A stretch of 64,000 nt of DNA from positions 186,001-250,000 of the forward strand of contig JACKFB010000007.1 of assembly GCA_020632695.1 (NCBI GenBank), read 5' to 3'. The position numbers and the translations under genes were made by a program. Shown here in pieces: positions 62,211 to 64,000 of the stretch. The DNA is from Deltaproteobacteria bacterium (lineage in GTDB: Bacteria; Myxococcota_A; UBA9042; PHBI01; JACKFB01). The notes beneath the pieces are model-generated. The model ran no database searches, was not told the DNA's origin, and saw only the letters and a program-made list of their open reading frames with translations. The first letter of the stretch is position 1. Each line of letters begins with the position of its first letter.

Positions 62211-63230
62211 ATGGACCCGACGACGACAGCTTCCACCGCCGGCAGGGGATGGCACCGACTCGCGCGGCCGATCATCCATGCCCCGGGTTCGCCCATCGTC
62301 TCGGTGCTCGAAGAGCTGGAGCAGCTCGCCGACTCGCCGATCGCCGTGCTGGTCACCGGCGAGAGCGGGTCCGGCAAGGAGGCGGTGGTCCGGGCGCTGC
62401 ACGAGCTGTCGCCCTGGCAGGGCGGGCCCTTCGTGCCGATCAACTGCGCGGCCATCCCCGAGACCCTGCTGGAGAGCGAGCTCTTCGGGCACGTGCGCGG
62501 CGCCTTCTCTGGCGCGGATCGGGCCCACGTCGGCCGTCTCGAGGCGGCCAACGGCGGCACGCTATTCCTCGATGAGATCGGGGAGATGCCGCTCTCGCTG
62601 CAGGTGAAGCTGCTGCGCGTGCTCCAGGAGAAGGAGTTCTTCCCGGTCGGCGCCAGCACGGCTCGCAAGGCGACCTTCCGGCTGGTCAGCGCGACGAACC
62701 GGGACCTCGAGGACGCGGTCGCCGAGGGCAGCTTCCGCCAGGACCTGCTCTTCCGCATCGACGTGGTGCGGCTCGTCGTGCCGCCGCTGCGCGAGCGCCC
62801 GATGGACATCGAGGTGCTCGCCCGCCACTTCTTCGACCTCTACGCGCCGACCCGCCGACCCGACCTGCGCGGGATCAGCGACGACGCCATCAGCCTGTTG
62901 CGGCGGCACTCCTGGCCCGGAAACGTCCGCGAGTTGGAGAACCTCATGCAAGGGCTCATCGCCCTGGCCCGCCACGAGCGCATCGGCGCCGACGACGTGA
63001 TGGCGCGCCTGCGGGGACGCCTGCCCGAGCCTCGCAGCGCCGAGCGCCTCGAGCTCCCGGAGACCGGGCTCGACCTGCGCGCCGCGATCGAGGACCTGGA
63101 GTCCGACCTCATCCGCCAGGCCCTCCGACGCTCCGAGGGCAACAAGGCCCAGGCCGCCAGCCTGCTCGGCCTGAACCGCACGACGCTGGTCGAGAAGCTC
63201 AAGCGCAAGCCGCTCAGCGCGGAAGGCTGA
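62211..63230 (+). CDS. second sigma-54-dependent activator without receiver domain
   Basis: An AAA+ enhancer-binding protein of 339 residues. Walker A is GESGSGKE, the sigma-54 contact loop reads GAFSGA, and Walker B is [11 protein letters not shown]. The motif [30 protein letters not shown] and WPGNVRELE follow. The C-terminus is a Fis-type helix-turn-helix ([23 protein letters not shown]). The N-terminus has only about 25 residues before the AAA+ domain, so a receiver domain is absent. It is divergent from the other activator and followed by fliM, whose own -24/-12 promoter lies in the gap. How its activity is controlled is not visible; binding to a partner protein is likely. Confidence 0.9.
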   Translation: MDPTTTASTAGRGWHRLARPIIHAPGSPIVSVLEELEQLADSPIAVLVTGESGSGKEAVVRALHELSPWQGGPFVPINCAAIPETLLESELFGHVRGAFSGADRAHVGRLEAANGGTLFLDEIGEMPLSLQVKLLRVLQEKEFFPVGASTARKATFRLVSATNRDLEDAVAEGSFRQDLLFRIDVVRLVVPPLRERPMDIEVLARHFFDLYAPTRRPDLRGISDDAISLLRRHSWPGNVRELENLMQGLIALARHERIGADDVMARLRGRLPEPRSAERLELPETGLDLRAAIEDLESDLIRQALRRSEGNKAQAASLLGLNRTTLVEKLKRKPLSAEG

Positions 63231-63252
63231 ACGCGGGTGCGACTCCAGCGCT

Positions 63253-63268
63253 TGGCACATCGTTTGCT
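63253..63268 (+). promoter_or_regulatory. sigma-54 promoter of fliM
   Basis: TGGCACA-TCGT-TTGCT fits the -24/-12 consensus with correct spacing. Transcription would start near 63280, about 50 bases before the fliM ATG. Confidence 0.82.
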
Positions 63269-63328
63269 TGTCACCGACGGGAGGACGGACCTCGCGACGG
63301 CCGCGCGTGTCGCCCCCCCAGGAGACGG

Positions 63329-64000
63329 ATGAGTTCCAGCGACGAGCTGCTGACCGCAGAAGAGCTGGCCGCCCTCAGCGAGGCCTTCTCGGGGAGCCCC
63401 CGGGCGCCGCGCGCCACCAGCGAGGTGCGCGCCGAGGACGACACCGTCGTGCTGCGCTACGACCTGGTGGGTGGGTCCTCGAACCAGCGCCACGACTACC
63501 CCGCCCTCGACCTGGTCCACGAGGCCTTCGCCTTGCACCTGGGCGCCACCCTCCAGCGGGCGATGCGCCAGTACGCGAGCTTCGTGCCGACGCGGCCCGA
63601 CATCCTCAACTTCTCCGAGGTGTACGCGTCGCTGCCCACACCCTGCAGCATCGTGGTCCTGGAGGTCGAGGGCGTCTCCAGCACGGGCCTGCTGGTCTTC
63701 GCCCCCAACCTGCTGCAGCTCTTCTTCGACCTCCTGATGGGGGGCACCGGCACCGACCCGCCGCCGACGTCCGAGCAGCCCACGGCCCGCGGCTTCACCC
63801 CCACCGAACGCCACCTGATCCGGCACCTGCTCGGCTTCGTGAACCACAGCCTCCGCGCCGCGTGGGCCGACATCGTCCCGATGTCCATCCGGATGGTGCG
63901 CGCCGAGATGGACCCGAGACACGCGGCGATCTTCAACCCCTCTGAGCGGGTGGTGGAGCTGCGCGTGGACGTGGTCTGGGGCGAGGTGCGGGGCGACGTG
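63329..64000 (+). CDS. fliM: flagellar motor switch protein FliM (partial, runs off the right edge)
   Basis: The C-ring protein that binds CheY-P. The first 224 residues are present. The N-terminal LLTAEELAALSEAF corresponds to the CheY-binding LSQEEIDALL motif. The middle CheC-like domain includes ATLQRAMRQYASFVPTRPDILNFSEVYASLPTPCSIVVLEVEG and the LLQLFFDLLMGGTGTDP motif with the conserved GGxG. The FliN-like SpoA domain would lie beyond the window. The ATG at 63329 follows GGAG (63321-63324) by four bases. Its presence suggests fliN and the missing export genes lie to the right. Confidence 0.93.
   Translation, partial: MSSSDELLTAEELAALSEAFSGSPRAPRATSEVRAEDDTVVLRYDLVGGSSNQRHDYPALDLVHEAFALHLGATLQRAMRQYASFVPTRPDILNFSEVYASLPTPCSIVVLEVEGVSSTGLLVFAPNLLQLFFDLLMGGTGTDPPPTSEQPTARGFTPTERHLIRHLLGFVNHSLRAAWADIVPMSIRMVRAEMDPRHAAIFNPSERVVELRVDVVWGEVRGDV

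Overview
This is a very GC-rich (roughly 70 %) window, densely packed and written almost entirely in overlapping or near-overlapping genes. Outer-membrane flagellar rings (FlgH, FlgI), several lipoproteins with Asp/Ala-rich linkers and a giant cysteine-rich lipoprotein built of DGKxCGDDGCGGSCGEC units point to a Gram-negative, Myxococcota/Bradymonadota-like (former Deltaproteobacteria) organism. That assignment is an inference from protein style; no rRNA or other phylogenetic marker lies in the window.

Left part (1-27 kb) is housekeeping. It starts with a degenerate hexanucleotide array and a long imperfect palindrome, then a minus-strand run (rseP-tsaB, pyrG, ftsK, an SGNH hydrolase, a small membrane protein). 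Plus-strand genes follow: a lipoprotein; yacG coupled to a pair of M16 peptidases (one with the zinc motif, one without); an enoyl-CoA hydratase-like protein; a pseudouridine synthase; and a tightly coupled bioB-bioF-bioD cluster. After plsC (minus) come the 2073-residue cysteine-rich lipoprotein, a NUDIX hydrolase and a small lipoprotein.

Right part (27.2-64 kb, running off the right edge) is one large flagellar locus. Plus strand: fliO-fliP-fliQ-flhA, a 40-codon ORF, flhF (split by an apparent frameshift), flhG, fliA and an M74 murein endopeptidase; then (with fliJ on the minus strand) flgH and a second FliJ-like protein; flgF-flgG-flgA-flgI-flgJ; flgM-flgN-flgK-flgL; a PilZ protein; and fliC-fliD-fliS-fliT-like. 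Minus strand, from 61.8 kb back to 48.7 kb: a sigma-54 activator, flgB-flgC-fliE-fliF-fliG-fliH-fliI-motE-like-fliK-flgD-flgE-motA-motB. A second sigma-54 activator and fliM (partial) run rightward to the edge.

The regulatory layout can be read from the DNA. Good -24/-12 (sigma-54) elements precede fliO, flgH, flgF, both activator genes and fliM. Inverted repeats of the form CCGGCA-N5-TGCCGG sit upstream of flgH, flgF and between the divergent activators, and are candidate activator-binding sites. Two promoters with identical geometry (TTTAAG-N17-CGATGT) precede flgM and fliC and are candidate FliA (sigma-28) promoters, with fliA itself in the early operon. This gives a three-step scheme: sigma-54 plus receiver-less activators for the basal body and hook, then FliA/FlgM for flagellin. 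FliR, FlhB, FliL, FliN and chemotaxis genes are not in the window.
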